From Gemmatimonadota bacterium (GTDB lineage Bacteria; Gemmatimonadota; Gemmatimonadetes; Longimicrobiales; Gaopeijiaceae), in contig JACZXQ010000002.1 in the NCBI GenBank assembly GCA_022571515.1, positions 1 through 64,000 of the forward strand: a DNA stretch of 64,000 nt, read 5' to 3'. Under the pieces are notes generated by a model. That model was not told the DNA's origin. It did not search any database and worked only from the letters and a program-made list of their open reading frames with translations. Every line of letters begins with the position of its first letter. Position 1 is the stretch's first letter. This document shows, piece after piece, positions 28,972 through 39,500 of this stretch. Both the position numbers and the translations under genes were made by a program.

Positions 28972-31851
28972 ATGCTCATGACACAAGAATTCCTGGTGGT
29001 GCGTGGTGCGCGGGAGCACAACCTCCGCAATATCGATGTGGAGATCCCCAGGGGCAGCTTGGTGGTGATCACCGGGCTCTCAGGCTCGGGGAAGTCGTCG
29101 CTCGCCTTCGACACGATCTATGCCGAGGGGCAGCGGCGATACGTGGAGTCTCTGTCGGCGTACGCGCGGCAATTCCTCGGGCTCATGGAAAAGCCCGACG
29201 TAGATGCCATCGAGGGCCTCTCTCCAGCGATCGCCATCGAGCAGAAAACGGTCAGCAGGAATCCTCGCTCCACAGTGGGAACCGTGACCGAGGTGTACGA
29301 CTACCTGAGGCTCCTGTGGGCCCGGGCCGGCGTTCCCCATTGCCCCGCATGCGGCAAGCCGGTTGTCCGGCAGGCGGCGTCGCAAATCGTGGCCAGGCTC
29401 CTGGAACTCAAAGAGGGCACCAAGGTCCAGGTCTTGGCCCCTTTGGTCCGAGGTCGCAAGGGAGAGTTCCGAGGCCTCTTCGAGCGTGCCCGCAAAGAAG
29501 GGTTCGTGAGAGCGCGGGTGGACGGCCAGACGGTCGACTTGGCCAACCCTCCGTCGCTCAATCGCTACGAGAACCATGACGTGGCGGTGCTGGTGGACCG
29601 CCTCGTCATTCGGCCGGAGGACCGGGACCGCCTGGCGGACTCGGTCGAAATCGCCCTGCGCACCGGAGGTGGTATCGTCGAAGTGTTGGAGCGGCGTGGT
29701 TCCAAGGAAGTGCCTCACGTGTTCAGCGAGCATTACGCATGCGCGCACTGTGGGACCGACCTGCCGGAGCTCGAACCACGCCAGTTCTCGTTCAACTCGC
29801 CGTACGGTGCCTGTGAAGAGTGTGGGGGGTTGGGTACCCGCAAGGACGTGAATCCGAGTTTGTTGCTCGCCGACCCCAGCGTGTCCTTGTTGGAAGGCGT
29901 GCTTCTGCCCTGGGGCGAGCCGTCCGGTCATCTTAAGGGCTCGGTGATTCCGGGACTCGCGGAGGCGTACGAGTTCGAGCCGAACGCGCCGTGGCAAGAC
30001 ATACCCGAAGAGGCCCGCCAAGCGATCCTGTATGGCTCCGGACGTATGAAGATCCGGTTCCCGTACCGCGCCGGGAAGACGAAGGGATATTACGAGGATA
30101 CGTGGGACGGCGTCGTAAGCAACGTCGAGACCCGCTACCGGGACACGAAGTCGGAGGCGGTGCGTAGACAGCTCGAGGACTATATGTCGACGCTCCCATG
30201 CGCGGTTTGCGACGGCTCACGACTGCGGCCCGAGTCTCTTTCGGTGACGGTCGCTGGACGCTCGATCGGCGAGGTCGTGGGCATGTCGATCTCCGAGGCC
30301 ATCGACTTCTTCGGGTCCGTTCCGTTGGACGACCAGACCTCGGGCACCAACAGCGTGACGCCTCTGCCCGCTGAGATCGCCGGACCGATCCTCAAGGAGG
30401 TCCGTGAGCGCCTGGGCTTCCTCGCTGCCGTGGGATTGACCTACCTCACCCTAGGCCGGTCCGCGGACTCGCTGTCCGGCGGCGAGGCACAACGCATTCG
30501 TCTGGCGACTCAGATTGGCAGCCAGTTGGTGGGTGTGCTCTACATTCTGGATGAGCCGTCCGTTGGGCTGCACCACCGGGACAACCGACGCCTGCTCGAG
30601 ACGCTCCGAGCGCTCCGTGACCTGGGGAACACGGTGATCGTGGTGGAGCACGATGAGGACACGATTCGGGCGGCGGACCATATCGTGGACCTGGGCCCGG
30701 GCGCAGGCCGCGAGGGTGGGGAAGTCGTGGTCTCCGGCTCGATCGAGGACGTGTTGGCCGAGCCGCGCTCGCTGACGGGCGCCTACCTCAGCGGTGCACG
30801 GACCATTCCCGTGCCGGCGCAACGCAGGCCGGTCGATCCCAATCGGGTGCTGAGGCTGACGGGCGCCCGGGAGCACAACCTGAAGAACCTGACTGTTTCG
30901 TTTCCTCTCGGGTGTTTCATCGCGATCACCGGAGTCAGCGGCTCGGGGAAATCCACGCTCGTGAACGAGACCCTCTACCGGACTCTGGCGCGCCACTTCT
31001 ACCGGAGCAGGGCGGTTGCGGGCAACCATGACGGCATCGAGGGACTCGAACATCTCGACAAGGTGATCGAAGTCGATCAGTCGCCGATCGGACGTACGCC
31101 GCGGTCGAACCCGGCCACGTATACCGGCTTGTTCACACCGATCCGCGACCTGTTCGCCAGCCTGCCCGAGTCGAAAATGCGCGGTTACGAGCCGGGGCGG
31201 TTTTCGTTCAACGTGAAGGGTGGTCGATGCGAGGCGTGCGCGGGCGACGGTCTGGTGAAGATCGAGATGCACTTCCTTCCCGACGTGTACGTGCCGTGCG
31301 ATGTCTGCCGTGGCCGTCGTTACAATCGGGAGACTCTCGACCTCTATTACAAAGGAAAAAACATCGCGGACGTGCTCGACATGACGGTCGATGAGGCGTT
31401 GGAGTTCTTCGAGGCTGTGCCGCGGATCCGGTTGAAGCTGCAGACCCTGTCCGATGTCGGTCTGGGGTACATTCACCTCGGCCAGTCCGCCACCACGGTG
31501 TCGGGTGGAGAGGCTCAGCGGGTCAAGTTGGCGACGGAACTCTCGAAGAAAGCGACGGGCAGCACGTTCTACGTTCTGGACGAGCCCACCACCGGGTTGC
31601 ACTTCGAGGATGTGCGGGTGCTTCTCGACGTGCTCCACCGTTTGGTGGACAAGGGGAATACCGTGGTGGTGATCGAGCACAACCTCGACGTGGTCAAGAC
31701 TGCGGACTGGATCATCGATCTTGGGCCTGAAGGCGGCGACGACGGAGGCCGTATTGTGGTTGAGGGAACACCGGAGAGGGTCGCCGAAGATCCGGGCTCT
31801 TACACGGGTCAGTACCTTCGGCGGTGGCTCGACCCGGCGGGGGTGGCGTGA
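28972..31851 (+). CDS. uvrA: Excinuclease ABC subunit A
   Basis: A 959-residue ABC-type damage-recognition protein of nucleotide excision repair. Two Walker A motifs (GLSGSGKSS and GVSGSGKST), two ABC signatures (LSGGEAQR and VSGGEAQR), and zinc-binding clusters are present: CPACG, CAHCG...CEECGG and CEACAGDG...CDVCRG. Length is near the usual 940. An in-frame ATG two codons downstream is an alternative start; neither has a strong ribosome-binding site. It starts 7 nt after tamB. Confidence 0.97.
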   Translation: MLMTQEFLVVRGAREHNLRNIDVEIPRGSLVVITGLSGSGKSSLAFDTIYAEGQRRYVESLSAYARQFLGLMEKPDVDAIEGLSPAIAIEQKTVSRNPRSTVGTVTEVYDYLRLLWARAGVPHCPACGKPVVRQAASQIVARLLELKEGTKVQVLAPLVRGRKGEFRGLFERARKEGFVRARVDGQTVDLANPPSLNRYENHDVAVLVDRLVIRPEDRDRLADSVEIALRTGGGIVEVLERRGSKEVPHVFSEHYACAHCGTDLPELEPRQFSFNSPYGACEECGGLGTRKDVNPSLLLADPSVSLLEGVLLPWGEPSGHLKGSVIPGLAEAYEFEPNAPWQDIPEEARQAILYGSGRMKIRFPYRAGKTKGYYEDTWDGVVSNVETRYRDTKSEAVRRQLEDYMSTLPCAVCDGSRLRPESLSVTVAGRSIGEVVGMSISEAIDFFGSVPLDDQTSGTNSVTPLPAEIAGPILKEVRERLGFLAAVGLTYLTLGRSADSLSGGEAQRIRLATQIGSQLVGVLYILDEPSVGLHHRDNRRLLETLRALRDLGNTVIVVEHDEDTIRAADHIVDLGPGAGREGGEVVVSGSIEDVLAEPRSLTGAYLSGARTIPVPAQRRPVDPNRVLRLTGAREHNLKNLTVSFPLGCFIAITGVSGSGKSTLVNETLYRTLARHFYRSRAVAGNHDGIEGLEHLDKVIEVDQSPIGRTPRSNPATYTGLFTPIRDLFASLPESKMRGYEPGRFSFNVKGGRCEACAGDGLVKIEMHFLPDVYVPCDVCRGRRYNRETLDLYYKGKNIADVLDMTVDEALEFFEAVPRIRLKLQTLSDVGLGYIHLGQSATTVSGGEAQRVKLATELSKKATGSTFYVLDEPTTGLHFEDVRVLLDVLHRLVDKGNTVVVIEHNLDVVKTADWIIDLGPEGGDDGGRIVVEGTPERVAEDPGSYTGQYLRRWLDPAGVA

Positions 31852-32046
31852 CGATGGGTCGCGGGCGGGGGCGAATCGCTTTAGTTTTGGCCTCCGCGCT
31901 GAGAAGCCGTGTGAGTTCGAATGGCGTACGGAGAAGTCAGTTCTACCGCTGGGTCCTGAGCCGTGGCGTTCAGGCTCCAGACGGCGGGGCGTAGATCCCT
32001 GGACGGTGGCCACCATCGATGGTCGCCCAAGCTGACGGAGATGGTC
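31852..32046 (+). other. Non-coding gap between uvrA and the YbjN-like gene
   Basis: About 195 bases with no convincing gene. It holds a GTTCGAAT motif that superficially resembles a tRNA T-loop, but no cloverleaf can be built around it. The last bases provide ACGGAG, the ribosome-binding site of the next gene. A promoter for the YbjN-pspA pair probably lies here, but I see no clear -35/-10 pair. Confidence 0.4.
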
Positions 32047-32466
32047 ATGATAAGCCGAGAGGACTTGGAAAGCTTCCTCATTCGGATGGGTCTCGATTGG
32101 GAGGAACTGGAAGAGGGGATGTTTCTGGTACGTGGCTCCAGCGGGGGCGCTCCCCTGGTCGTCCATCATTCCCCCCCCCTCTTGATCCTGCGCATGAAGG
32201 TGATAGAGCTACCGGACGACGACGGGGATCACACCGAGCTGTACCGGACGCTATTAGAACTCAACGCCAGCGATGTCGTACATGGCGCGTATGGGATCGA
32301 GGAGGGCGAGTTGATCCTGAGCGACACGCTGCAGCTGGAGACGCTGGATTTTGAGGAGCTTCAGGCATCTTCCGAGAGCCTTCAGATCGCCGCCTCCGGT
32401 CATATTGATCAAATTCGTCAGCTGGTAGGTGCCGGTGAGGCCGCCGGCTCCGGGGAAGAGGGTTGA
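32047..32466 (+). CDS. YbjN/CesT-like fold protein paired with PspA
   Basis: A 139-residue acidic protein beginning ISREDLESFL, with the pattern of the YbjN / type III chaperone (CesT-like) fold: an N-terminal helix, a beta-sheet with VVHHSPPLLILRMKV, then LYRTLLELNASDVVHGAYGIEEG split as LLELN and AYGIEEG, and a C-terminal helix. The start is set at the ATG six bases after ACGGAG; an upstream ATG sits directly on that box. The gene ends 4 nt before pspA. Small chaperone-like partners of PspA proteins (for example YjfI with YjfJ) are known, so this may be a PspA-associated regulator; that is inference. Confidence 0.65.
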   Translation: MISREDLESFLIRMGLDWEELEEGMFLVRGSSGGAPLVVHHSPPLLILRMKVIELPDDDGDHTELYRTLLELNASDVVHGAYGIEEGELILSDTLQLETLDFEELQASSESLQIAASGHIDQIRQLVGAGEAAGSGEEG

Positions 32467-32470
32467 AGTC

Positions 32471-33382
32471 ATGAGTATCTTTTCAAAATTCTCGACCCTC
32501 ATCAAGTCGAACATCAACGATCTGATCTCGAAGGCCGAAAACCCCGAGAAGATGTTGAATCAGATCATTATCGACATGAGGGATCAGCTCGCTCAAGCCA
32601 AGCGAGAGGTGGCGGCCGCGATCGCGGACGAGCGCAAACTGCGGTCCCAGCTCGACGACGAGGTGAAACAGGCCCGGCAGTGGGAACACCGCGCCGTGCT
32701 AGCCGTGAAGGAGGGCAGGGACGACCTCGCCAAGCAGGCTCTGATGCGGCAGCAGGAGCACGCTGAGCGAGGCCGCGCCCTCGAGCAGGCCTGGCGCGGT
32801 CAGGCGACCGAGACGGAGAAGCTCAAGAGCTCGCTGCGGCAACTGAACGACAAGATCGAGGAAGCCAAGCGCAAGCGGAACCTGTTGATCGCCAAGCAGA
32901 AGAGAGCGCAGGCGCAGCGGCGTATTCACGAGACCATGTCGGGACTCTCGGACACGTCGGCCTTCGAGGCCTTCAACCGTATGACCGAGAAAATCGAGGA
33001 GTCCGAGCGTCGCAGCATCGCTCACGCCGAAGTCGCAGAGGCGCTGGCCAACACGAGCCTCGATGACGAGTTCAAGGTCCTCGAGGCCGGCAGTGGGTCG
33101 GGCGGTGATGTGGACGACCGGCTTCTGGCACTCAAGCAGGAGATGGGCCTTCTCGGTGCCGGCGAAGCCGGAAAGCCGCGCCAACTCGAGTCAGGGGATG
33201 ACGAACCGGCCGATGAGGCTGCCGCGGAAACCTCCAAAGCAGGAGAGGAAGCGGCGCCGGCCGAAGGCGCGGACGGCAAAGACGAGGTCGTCGAGGCCGA
33301 GGCCAACGATGGCGGTGAGGCTCCGATTCAGGAGGCGCAGTTGATCGAGGAATTCGATCGCCTCGAGAAGCAGGACGGCTGA
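32471..33382 (+). CDS. pspA: PspA/IM30 family membrane-stress protein
   Basis: A 303-residue PspA/Vipp1-type protein that polymerises on damaged inner membrane. The N-terminal amphipathic helix (MSIFSKFSTLIKSNIND) and following helices (residues 1-215) are typical: NPEKMLNQIIIDM, the long coiled coil with KREVAAAIADE, and the FNRMTEKIEESE region. A long Ala/Glu/Asp-rich tail (about 240-303) is an extension not present in E. coli PspA. The ATG chosen places the amphipathic helix at residue 1. No pspF, pspB or pspC is nearby, so regulation differs from E. coli. Confidence 0.9.
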   Translation: MSIFSKFSTLIKSNINDLISKAENPEKMLNQIIIDMRDQLAQAKREVAAAIADERKLRSQLDDEVKQARQWEHRAVLAVKEGRDDLAKQALMRQQEHAERGRALEQAWRGQATETEKLKSSLRQLNDKIEEAKRKRNLLIAKQKRAQAQRRIHETMSGLSDTSAFEAFNRMTEKIEESERRSIAHAEVAEALANTSLDDEFKVLEAGSGSGGDVDDRLLALKQEMGLLGAGEAGKPRQLESGDDEPADEAAAETSKAGEEAAPAEGADGKDEVVEAEANDGGEAPIQEAQLIEEFDRLEKQDG

Positions 33383-33408
33383 TTCGAGCGGATTCCGCTC
33401 GGCGGCGG

Positions 33409-34056
33409 TCACATCCCTAGGCCTATGCTGATCGCAAGCGAGATCACCGGATAGTACCGAAGGAGGTCGGCGTCATCCTGGATGTCGCTCTCCTCTAGTC
33501 TGAGGTCGGCCAAGAAGCCCGCGTTGTTGGCGGCGGAACCCGTTGCCCGCAGCGTCACCTTCGGCGCGCTGCGTACGCCGACGCCGAGATCGAGGCTGAT
33601 GCCCACGGATTTGCCGATCGGGTTGCCGAATCCGATGCCGCCGTAGAGGGCGGTGTCGAACTTCAGGGTCCCCGACAAGGTGCTGACCTCCGTATCCGTG
33701 TAGGTCGTATTGCCGATCTCCACCGAGCCGAGAAAGTCACCGGTCACGTTCACATCGCCCTGGATGAGGATTCCGCCGGTGAGACGGAAGCTCCCCACCG
33801 GATACAGGTCGACCAGCAACCGCATGGATGTTGGGAGTTCTACCGCGAACGTTATATCGGAAAAATCCACTTCCGGCTTGTACGGGAAGAAGTCGAACGT
33901 GCCGCGAATATGAAACTTGTCAGTGAGGCCGATGACGCCGCCGCCGCCCACGCCCAGCGTACCCGCCTGCCCGGTGATGGCGAATCCCTGCCCTCGAGCG
34001 CTCGGTGGGCTGGCCAGGAGCGCCGCGACGGCCAGGAACGGAAGTAAGTTCTTCAT
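33409..34056 (-). CDS. Predicted outer-membrane beta-barrel protein
   Basis: A 215-residue protein with a signal peptide (MKNLLPFLAVAALLASPPSA, cleavage near ARG-Q), then alternating hydrophobic/hydrophilic beta strands rich in Gly (GVGGGGVIGLTDKFHIRG; LYGGIGFGNP; ISLDLGVGVRS) and an ending ISLAISIGLGM. The pattern is that of a small outer-membrane barrel, but I do not recognise a specific family. The ATG follows AGGAG; a 27-residue upstream extension is discarded because it would precede the signal peptide. It converges on pspA with 26 nt between. Confidence 0.7.
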   Translation of the reverse strand: MKNLLPFLAVAALLASPPSARGQGFAITGQAGTLGVGGGGVIGLTDKFHIRGTFDFFPYKPEVDFSDITFAVELPTSMRLLVDLYPVGSFRLTGGILIQGDVNVTGDFLGSVEIGNTTYTDTEVSTLSGTLKFDTALYGGIGFGNPIGKSVGISLDLGVGVRSAPKVTLRATGSAANNAGFLADLRLEESDIQDDADLLRYYPVISLAISIGLGM

Positions 34057-34114
34057 CGGAGGACTCCTCTTTGGGAAGCGATCGTCGCACGGATTCGGCG
34101 TAGGCGGACGGTGC

Positions 34115-34136
34115 TGCCGCCCGGTGTGGGGCGGCA
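34115..34136. repeat. 8-bp inverted repeat between divergent genes
   Basis: TGCCGCCC and GGGCGGCA are separated by six bases, in the 167-bp divergent gap between the beta-barrel gene and the transaminase. It could be an operator or a leader hairpin; nothing else in the gap is recognisable. Confidence 0.4.
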
Positions 34137-34223
34137 CCGAAAGAAAATAGGATCATGCCGCGCGAGCAATCGTCTTCTGCTACGTTTCAATCTTGTGACG
34201 AACCCGAACTGAAGAGGGTCGGC

Positions 34224-35093
34224 ATGACGACCGTTTATTTGAACGGCGAGTACATGACCAATGAAGAAGCGCGCATCTCACCCGACGACCGTGGATTCCT
34301 GCTGTCGGACGGAGTCTACGAGGTCACGCCCGCCTACGACGGACACCTCTTTCGATTCCCTCAGCATCTCGAGCGGCTCGGGCGTGGGTTGGCCACGCTC
34401 AGGATCGACCAGGGCACGGGTGAGTTGGCGGACGTGCACGAACGCCTCCTCCGGGACAACGATCTCCAAGGTGCCCGCTGCGCGTATGTGTACGTGCAGA
34501 TCACACGTGGAGCGGCGCCGCGGGTGCACCAGTTCCCGGACGGATCGGTGACGCCGACGGTCTACGCGTTCGCGAAAGCCTTCTCTCGCCCTTCTCATGA
34601 GGAGTGGGAAAGGGGCTCCGGAGCCATTACGGTGCCTGACCGTAGGTGGTCACGCGTGGACATCAAGACGATTTCGCTCCTCCCCAACGTGCTGGCACAG
34701 CAGGCTGCGGCCGACGCCGGTGTGGCGAATGCGGTCTTCGTAAAGGACGGCAACGCGATCGAAGGGACCCACAACAACTTGTTCGCCGTCTTCGACGGAG
34801 TGGTGACTACGCACCCGGCCACGCATGAGATCCTGGACGGGATCACCCGGGCGGTGGTGCTGGAGTTGGCCGGTCGGATGGGGATCAGCGTGGAGCAGCG
34901 CGCGATTCCAGTGGAAGAGTTCCGCACCGCCGACGAGATCTTCTTCACAGGCACGACTACGGAGGTTCATCCCACAGTTTCGCTCGATGGCCAGCGCGTG
35001 GGGGACGGCACGGCCGGGCCGGTGACGCGTAGATTGTTCGAGGCTTTCGTGGAGGAGATCGGGAGCACGAGGGCCGCAGAGGCTCAGGGATAG
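34224..35093 (+). CDS. dat: D-amino-acid transaminase (class IV aminotransferase)
   Basis: A 289-residue fold-type IV PLP enzyme interconverting D-alanine and D-glutamate with their keto acids. D-amino-acid transaminase traits are the YVQITRGAAPRVHQFP segment (split as YVQITRG and HQFP), the PLP lysine in VDIKTISLLPNVLA, and TGTTTEV near the C-terminus. Branched-chain transaminases share the fold, but the ITRG...HQFP signature favours the D-specific enzyme. The ATG with GAGGG upstream is used; a 23-residue 5' extension has no family match. It would supply D-Glu or D-Ala for the cell wall. Its 3' end overlaps the convergent gene by 10 nt. Confidence 0.85.
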   Translation: MTTVYLNGEYMTNEEARISPDDRGFLLSDGVYEVTPAYDGHLFRFPQHLERLGRGLATLRIDQGTGELADVHERLLRDNDLQGARCAYVYVQITRGAAPRVHQFPDGSVTPTVYAFAKAFSRPSHEEWERGSGAITVPDRRWSRVDIKTISLLPNVLAQQAAADAGVANAVFVKDGNAIEGTHNNLFAVFDGVVTTHPATHEILDGITRAVVLELAGRMGISVEQRAIPVEEFRTADEIFFTGTTTEVHPTVSLDGQRVGDGTAGPVTRRLFEAFVEEIGSTRAAEAQG

Positions 35094-36325
35094 ATCAGGT
35101 AGCGCTCCCGCATCCGCAAGAAAGCCGCCAGGGCGGTGTCCCAGCCCTCGCGGATCTCCTGGACGGTTCGGCCCTCTTCCACGCCTAGCCGGAGTCGGTC
35201 GGTGCCTGCGAGCCGGTCGAAGTGCCTCTCCCGCCAGCGCCAGCGCTCGCCGGACATGCGGCGAGCCTCGACCAGCATGGCCACCGCGGCCAGAGTGGGA
35301 TCGTAGCCCTCGTCTAGCGCAACCAGCCGGACTCCATGCACGGCCTCTCCGTCGAACTTGCCGTCGCCCGGGGACTCCGGTGTGAACGTGACCGCTTCGA
35401 AGCGCACACCCTCGATCCCGTACTCGCCGAGCCGGTCGGCCATGAGGGCTCCGTCCAGCCACGGCGCTCCGATCTGCTGGAACGGCCGGTCGGTTCCCCG
35501 AGCCACAGAGAGGTTGGTCCCCTCGAACAGGCACGTTCCTACGTAGTGCGTGGCGCTCGCTATGCTCGGTATGTTGGGGGACGGGCCGATCCAGGGCAGG
35601 CCGATGTCGTCGAAAGCCATGCCTCTCTCCCAGCCTTCCACCGGCACCACGTGCAGCTCCACCTTCAGGCCGAACTCGCCCACGAACATCCGAGCCAACT
35701 CACCGGGCGTCATGCCGTGCCGCATGGGCACGGGGTACATCCCGACGAACGAGCTGAACGTTGCCGACAGGACGTTTCCCTGGACCAGGGTGCCTCCGAT
35801 GGGGTTCGGTCGGTCCAGCACGATGAACGGAATTCCGGCTTCGCCCGCGGCCTCCATGCCCAGGGCCATGGTGGAGACGTATGTGTAGTACCGGGACCCG
35901 ATGTCTTGGATGTCGAAGAGCAGCGCCTCCAGTCCCCGCAAGTCCTCCGGCGTGGGTTTGCGGGTGCTGCCGTAGAGCGAATGCACGGGGAGTCCGGTCA
36001 GTGCATCGTATCCGCTGTCGATCCGCTCCCCCGCCTCGGCCGCTCCGCGGATCCCGTGCTCGGGGGAGAAGAGTGCCACCAGGTCGACAGCCTCTGCCCC
36101 GGCGAGCCGGTCGATGGTGCTACGCCCTGCCCGATCGACGCCCGTGTGGTTGGTAATGAGGCCCACGCGGATGTTCTCGACCAGATGCAGGGAGTCCTCG
36201 AGCAGCACTTCGATTCCCGGACGGACCCGGGGTACGCTTGCGGCCTGCTGGGGGCCTTGGCTGCACGCGAGGGTGACACAGGAAATCACCATTACCAAGG
36301 ATTGTGGTGCCTTTGCCGAGCCCAT
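35084..36325 (-). CDS. namZ: DUF1343 / NamZ-type exo-beta-N-acetylmuramidase, putative lipoprotein
   Basis: A 413-residue protein of the DUF1343 family, whose founding member NamZ (Bacillus YbbC, GH171) removes terminal MurNAc from glycan chains. Hallmarks: GLITNHTGVD, the ALFSPEHGIRG motif with the probable catalytic Glu89, LLFDIQDIGSRYYTY (split LLFDIQDIG, RYYTY), DRPNPIGG, and ISP-like PNIPS. The N-terminus has a signal sequence ending TLAC (Cys21; a weak lipobox), so export is predicted. The ATG is chosen because it begins this signal. It is divergent from the NagZ-like fusion gene, matching the namZ-nagZ association in Bacillus. Confidence 0.85.
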   Translation of the reverse strand: MGSAKAPQSLVMVISCVTLACSQGPQQAASVPRVRPGIEVLLEDSLHLVENIRVGLITNHTGVDRAGRSTIDRLAGAEAVDLVALFSPEHGIRGAAEAGERIDSGYDALTGLPVHSLYGSTRKPTPEDLRGLEALLFDIQDIGSRYYTYVSTMALGMEAAGEAGIPFIVLDRPNPIGGTLVQGNVLSATFSSFVGMYPVPMRHGMTPGELARMFVGEFGLKVELHVVPVEGWERGMAFDDIGLPWIGPSPNIPSIASATHYVGTCLFEGTNLSVARGTDRPFQQIGAPWLDGALMADRLGEYGIEGVRFEAVTFTPESPGDGKFDGEAVHGVRLVALDEGYDPTLAAVAMLVEARRMSGERWRWRERHFDRLAGTDRLRLGVEEGRTVQEIREGWDTALAAFLRMRERYLIYP

Positions 36326-36591
36326 AGGTTGCCCTCGCTCGCTCGAATTGCTTGGTCTCGGCGGAACTTCGGCCGGGACTTCCCGAGGTGTCAACGACGT
36401 GATTTTCCGCGCAATGCAACTCGCCCGACCCGGGACGACGCTCGCAAGTCGAGCACCCCGTCTTATTGACCCGCTGATTGGGTCCAGGGTCCGGCCCGCT
36501 CTGATCGTGTCTGCCCTGGTCGTGTCGTTCGGGATGTCTCCATTCTTCGAGCGGGGGGATGGCCTGCGGCTTCCCTCCAAGGGGGTCTTGG
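36326..36591. other. Divergent intergenic region between namZ and the nagZ-like fusion
   Basis: 266 bases separating divergent starts, so promoters for both genes must lie here. On the minus strand a perfect TTGACA (-35-like) is seen ~70 nt before the namZ start, but no matching -10. A short dyad, CGGGA-CT-TCCCG (36374-36385), could be an operator. No protein-coding signal is convincing. Confidence 0.4.
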
Positions 36592-39500
36592 GTGGTCGCT
36601 GAGCGCTCGAGCAGGTGGAGGGCCACCCCGGCCACGTGCATGGCCTTGGTCTTGGCCGCGGCCTCCGGAGGCTGTGGCCACGCAGCCCCGGTTGCCGTTA
36701 CGACGGGCCCCCGGCTGCAGACCCAACTCGACCGAGACGCGGAGCGCTGGGTGGATCGGACACTCTCCGACCTGACCCTGCGCCAGGCCGTCGCCCAACT
36801 CGTCGTCCAGTGGCTCCCGGGATCGTATTCGTCCACGTCGAGCCCCGAGTTCCAGGAGTGGGCCGGCTGGGTCGAGAACGACGAGATCGGCGGCATCTAC
36901 CTGTCCATCGGTCTCCCCCACTCGTACGCGGCGAAGATCAACGAACTCCAGGCCCGCGCCCGTGTGCCCCTGTTGGTCACATCCGATTTCGAAAGCGGGG
37001 GGCCGGGCATGCGCATCAATCATTCGTACGCGCTGCCCTCGCTGCTCCCGCAGGGTGGTGGAACCAGCTTTCCGCCGACGATGGCGTTCGGGGCCATTGG
37101 TGACGAGCGGTTCGCGCGCGAGTACGGGCGTATCACGGCCGAAGAGGCACGTGCGGTGGGTGTTCATCTGAACTTCGCCCCGGTCCTGGACGTCAACAGC
37201 AACCCCCTGAATCCCGTCATCAACACGCGGTCGTTCGGCGAGGACCCCCTGGCGGTGGCACGTTTGGGTGCCGCATACATCGAGGGAGCGCGCCTGGGCG
37301 GCGTGATGACGACCGCGAAGCACTTTCCGGGTCACGGCGACACGAAGACCGACTCACACGTTGGGCTTCCGGTCGTGCCGGCCGACTGGGAGCGGCTGAA
37401 CGCCGTCGAGTTGGTGCCGTTTCGGCGGGCTATCGCCGCCGGCGTCGACGCCGTCATGACGGCTCACATCATCGTCGAGGGCGTGCAGGGTCTGGACGGG
37501 CCGCCGGCCACTATGGATTCCCGCTTCATGACCGAACTCCTGCGCAATGAAATGGGCTTCGAAGGGCTGCTCTTCACGGACGCGCTTCGCATGGGGGCGA
37601 TCACGAACCTGTACGGCACGGCGGAGGCGGGCGTGCTCGCGCTGGAGGCCGGCTCGGACGTGCTGCTCATGCCCACCGACGTGACCGAGGCCATCGACGC
37701 GGTGGTCGCTGCGGTGGCCGAGGGCCGAATCAGTGAGAGCCGCGTACGCGAGTCGGCGCGCAGGATGCTGGAGGTGAAGGCGCGCGCAGGGCTTCACCGC
37801 GATCGGTATGTCGATTTGGACGCGGTGGACGAAATCGTCGGTTCGGGCCCACATGTGGCGTTCGCCGACACGGCGGCCACACGCTCGATCACGCTCGTCC
37901 GTGATCGCATGCATACCGTACCTGTGGACCCGGCCGTCGCCCGCCGGGTGTTGAGCATTACCTATGCCAGGCCCAACCACCTGGTGGCCGGCCTCGCGTT
38001 CGAACCACTCCTTGCCGAGCGGGTCGAGAGCGTGACGGCTAGACGCGTCGGCCAGGACTCGCCGGACGCCGTCTATGACACCTTGCGGGCCCTCGCGGAA
38101 GAGGCCGACCTGATTGTGGTGAGCGTGTACGTACCGCCGCAGTCCGGATCGGACGAGGTGTCCATTCCCGGCGCGCTCGCCGACTTCGTGGCCGATGTGA
38201 GCCAGGTGCGCCCGACCGTGACGATCTCATTCGGCAGTCCCTACCTCCTCACGTCACTTCCGGGCGCCCGCGCATACATGATCGCCTGGGGGGACCGCGA
38301 GGTCTCGCAGCGGGCGGCCGCCCTGGCGTTGTTCGGCGACGCGCCGATCACGGGACGCCTCCCGGTCTCGATCCCGCCGCTGCACTCGGTCGGCGATGGG
38401 CTCGATCGAATCGGCCGGGAGACGTTCGGTATTCCGCCTCGGGTCGGCGTGGCTCCCGTTCCCGTCCGTCGGTCCGCGGGGAGCGATACTCCCCTCGAGG
38501 CGGACCCTGCCGAGGTCGGGATGTCGGCCGAACGGCTGGCCGCCCTGGACGATCTGATCGAACGAGCGATCGCGGACTCGACCGCACCGGGAGTCGCGCT
38601 GGCGATAGGTCGCAGCGGGGGCATGGTGCGTCTGCGTGGGTACGGGCGGCTCGACTGGGACGCCGCCTCCTCCACCGTGGGGCCCGGCACCCTGTACGAC
38701 GTGGCCTCGCTCACAAAGGTGGTCGCGACGACCTCTGCCGCCATGCTCCTGGTGAACGAGGGACGCATGGACCTGGACGCCCGGGTCGTCGACTACATCC
38801 CGTGGTGGGGGAGGGGGGATCCGACCAAGGAGCAGGTGACCATCCGGCATTTGCTCCTGCACCGGGCAGGCCTGCCTCCGTTCCGACGGTTCTTTCTCGA
38901 GATGGAGGGTCGGACCGCGTTCGAGAACGCGATCGCCGACCTCGAGTTGGACTACACACCCGGGGAACGCACGGTCTACTCCGATATCGGCTTCATGACC
39001 CTGGCCTTCGTGATCGAGCGGATCGCGGGCACGTCCTTGGACGTCCTGCTCGCAAACCGCGTCTGGCCGATGCTCGGGATGTCGGATACCCGCTTCACGC
39101 CGGATGAAGCGCTCTTGCCACGAATCGCCGCCACCGAGGTCGACACGATCTACCGCCACGAGCACGTGCATGGGGTGGTGCATGACGAGAACGCTTATGC
39201 GATGGGTGGTGTGGCCGGGCACGCAGGCCTGTTCTCGTCGGCTCGAGACCTCGCGGCCTTCGGGCGCATGATGCTGAGCGGCGGCGCGACCGCGGGGGGG
39301 AGACTCTTCGGGGCCCGCACGATGGACACGTTCACGCGCCGTTACGACGACTCGGCTAGCCGCGCGCTTGGATGGGATACGCCCTCGGAGCGTTCGTCGG
39401 CCGGCGACTACTTTTCCGCGGCGGCCTTCGGGCACACCGGCTTCACGGGCACGTCGATTTGGATCGACCCGGAGTTGGATGTCTTCGTCGTGCTGCTGAC

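Noticed and set aside
31905-31945. tRNA-like GTTCGAAT motif between uvrA and the YbjN-like gene
   Set aside because: The flanking bases do not form a T-stem, and no acceptor or anticodon stem can be placed around it.
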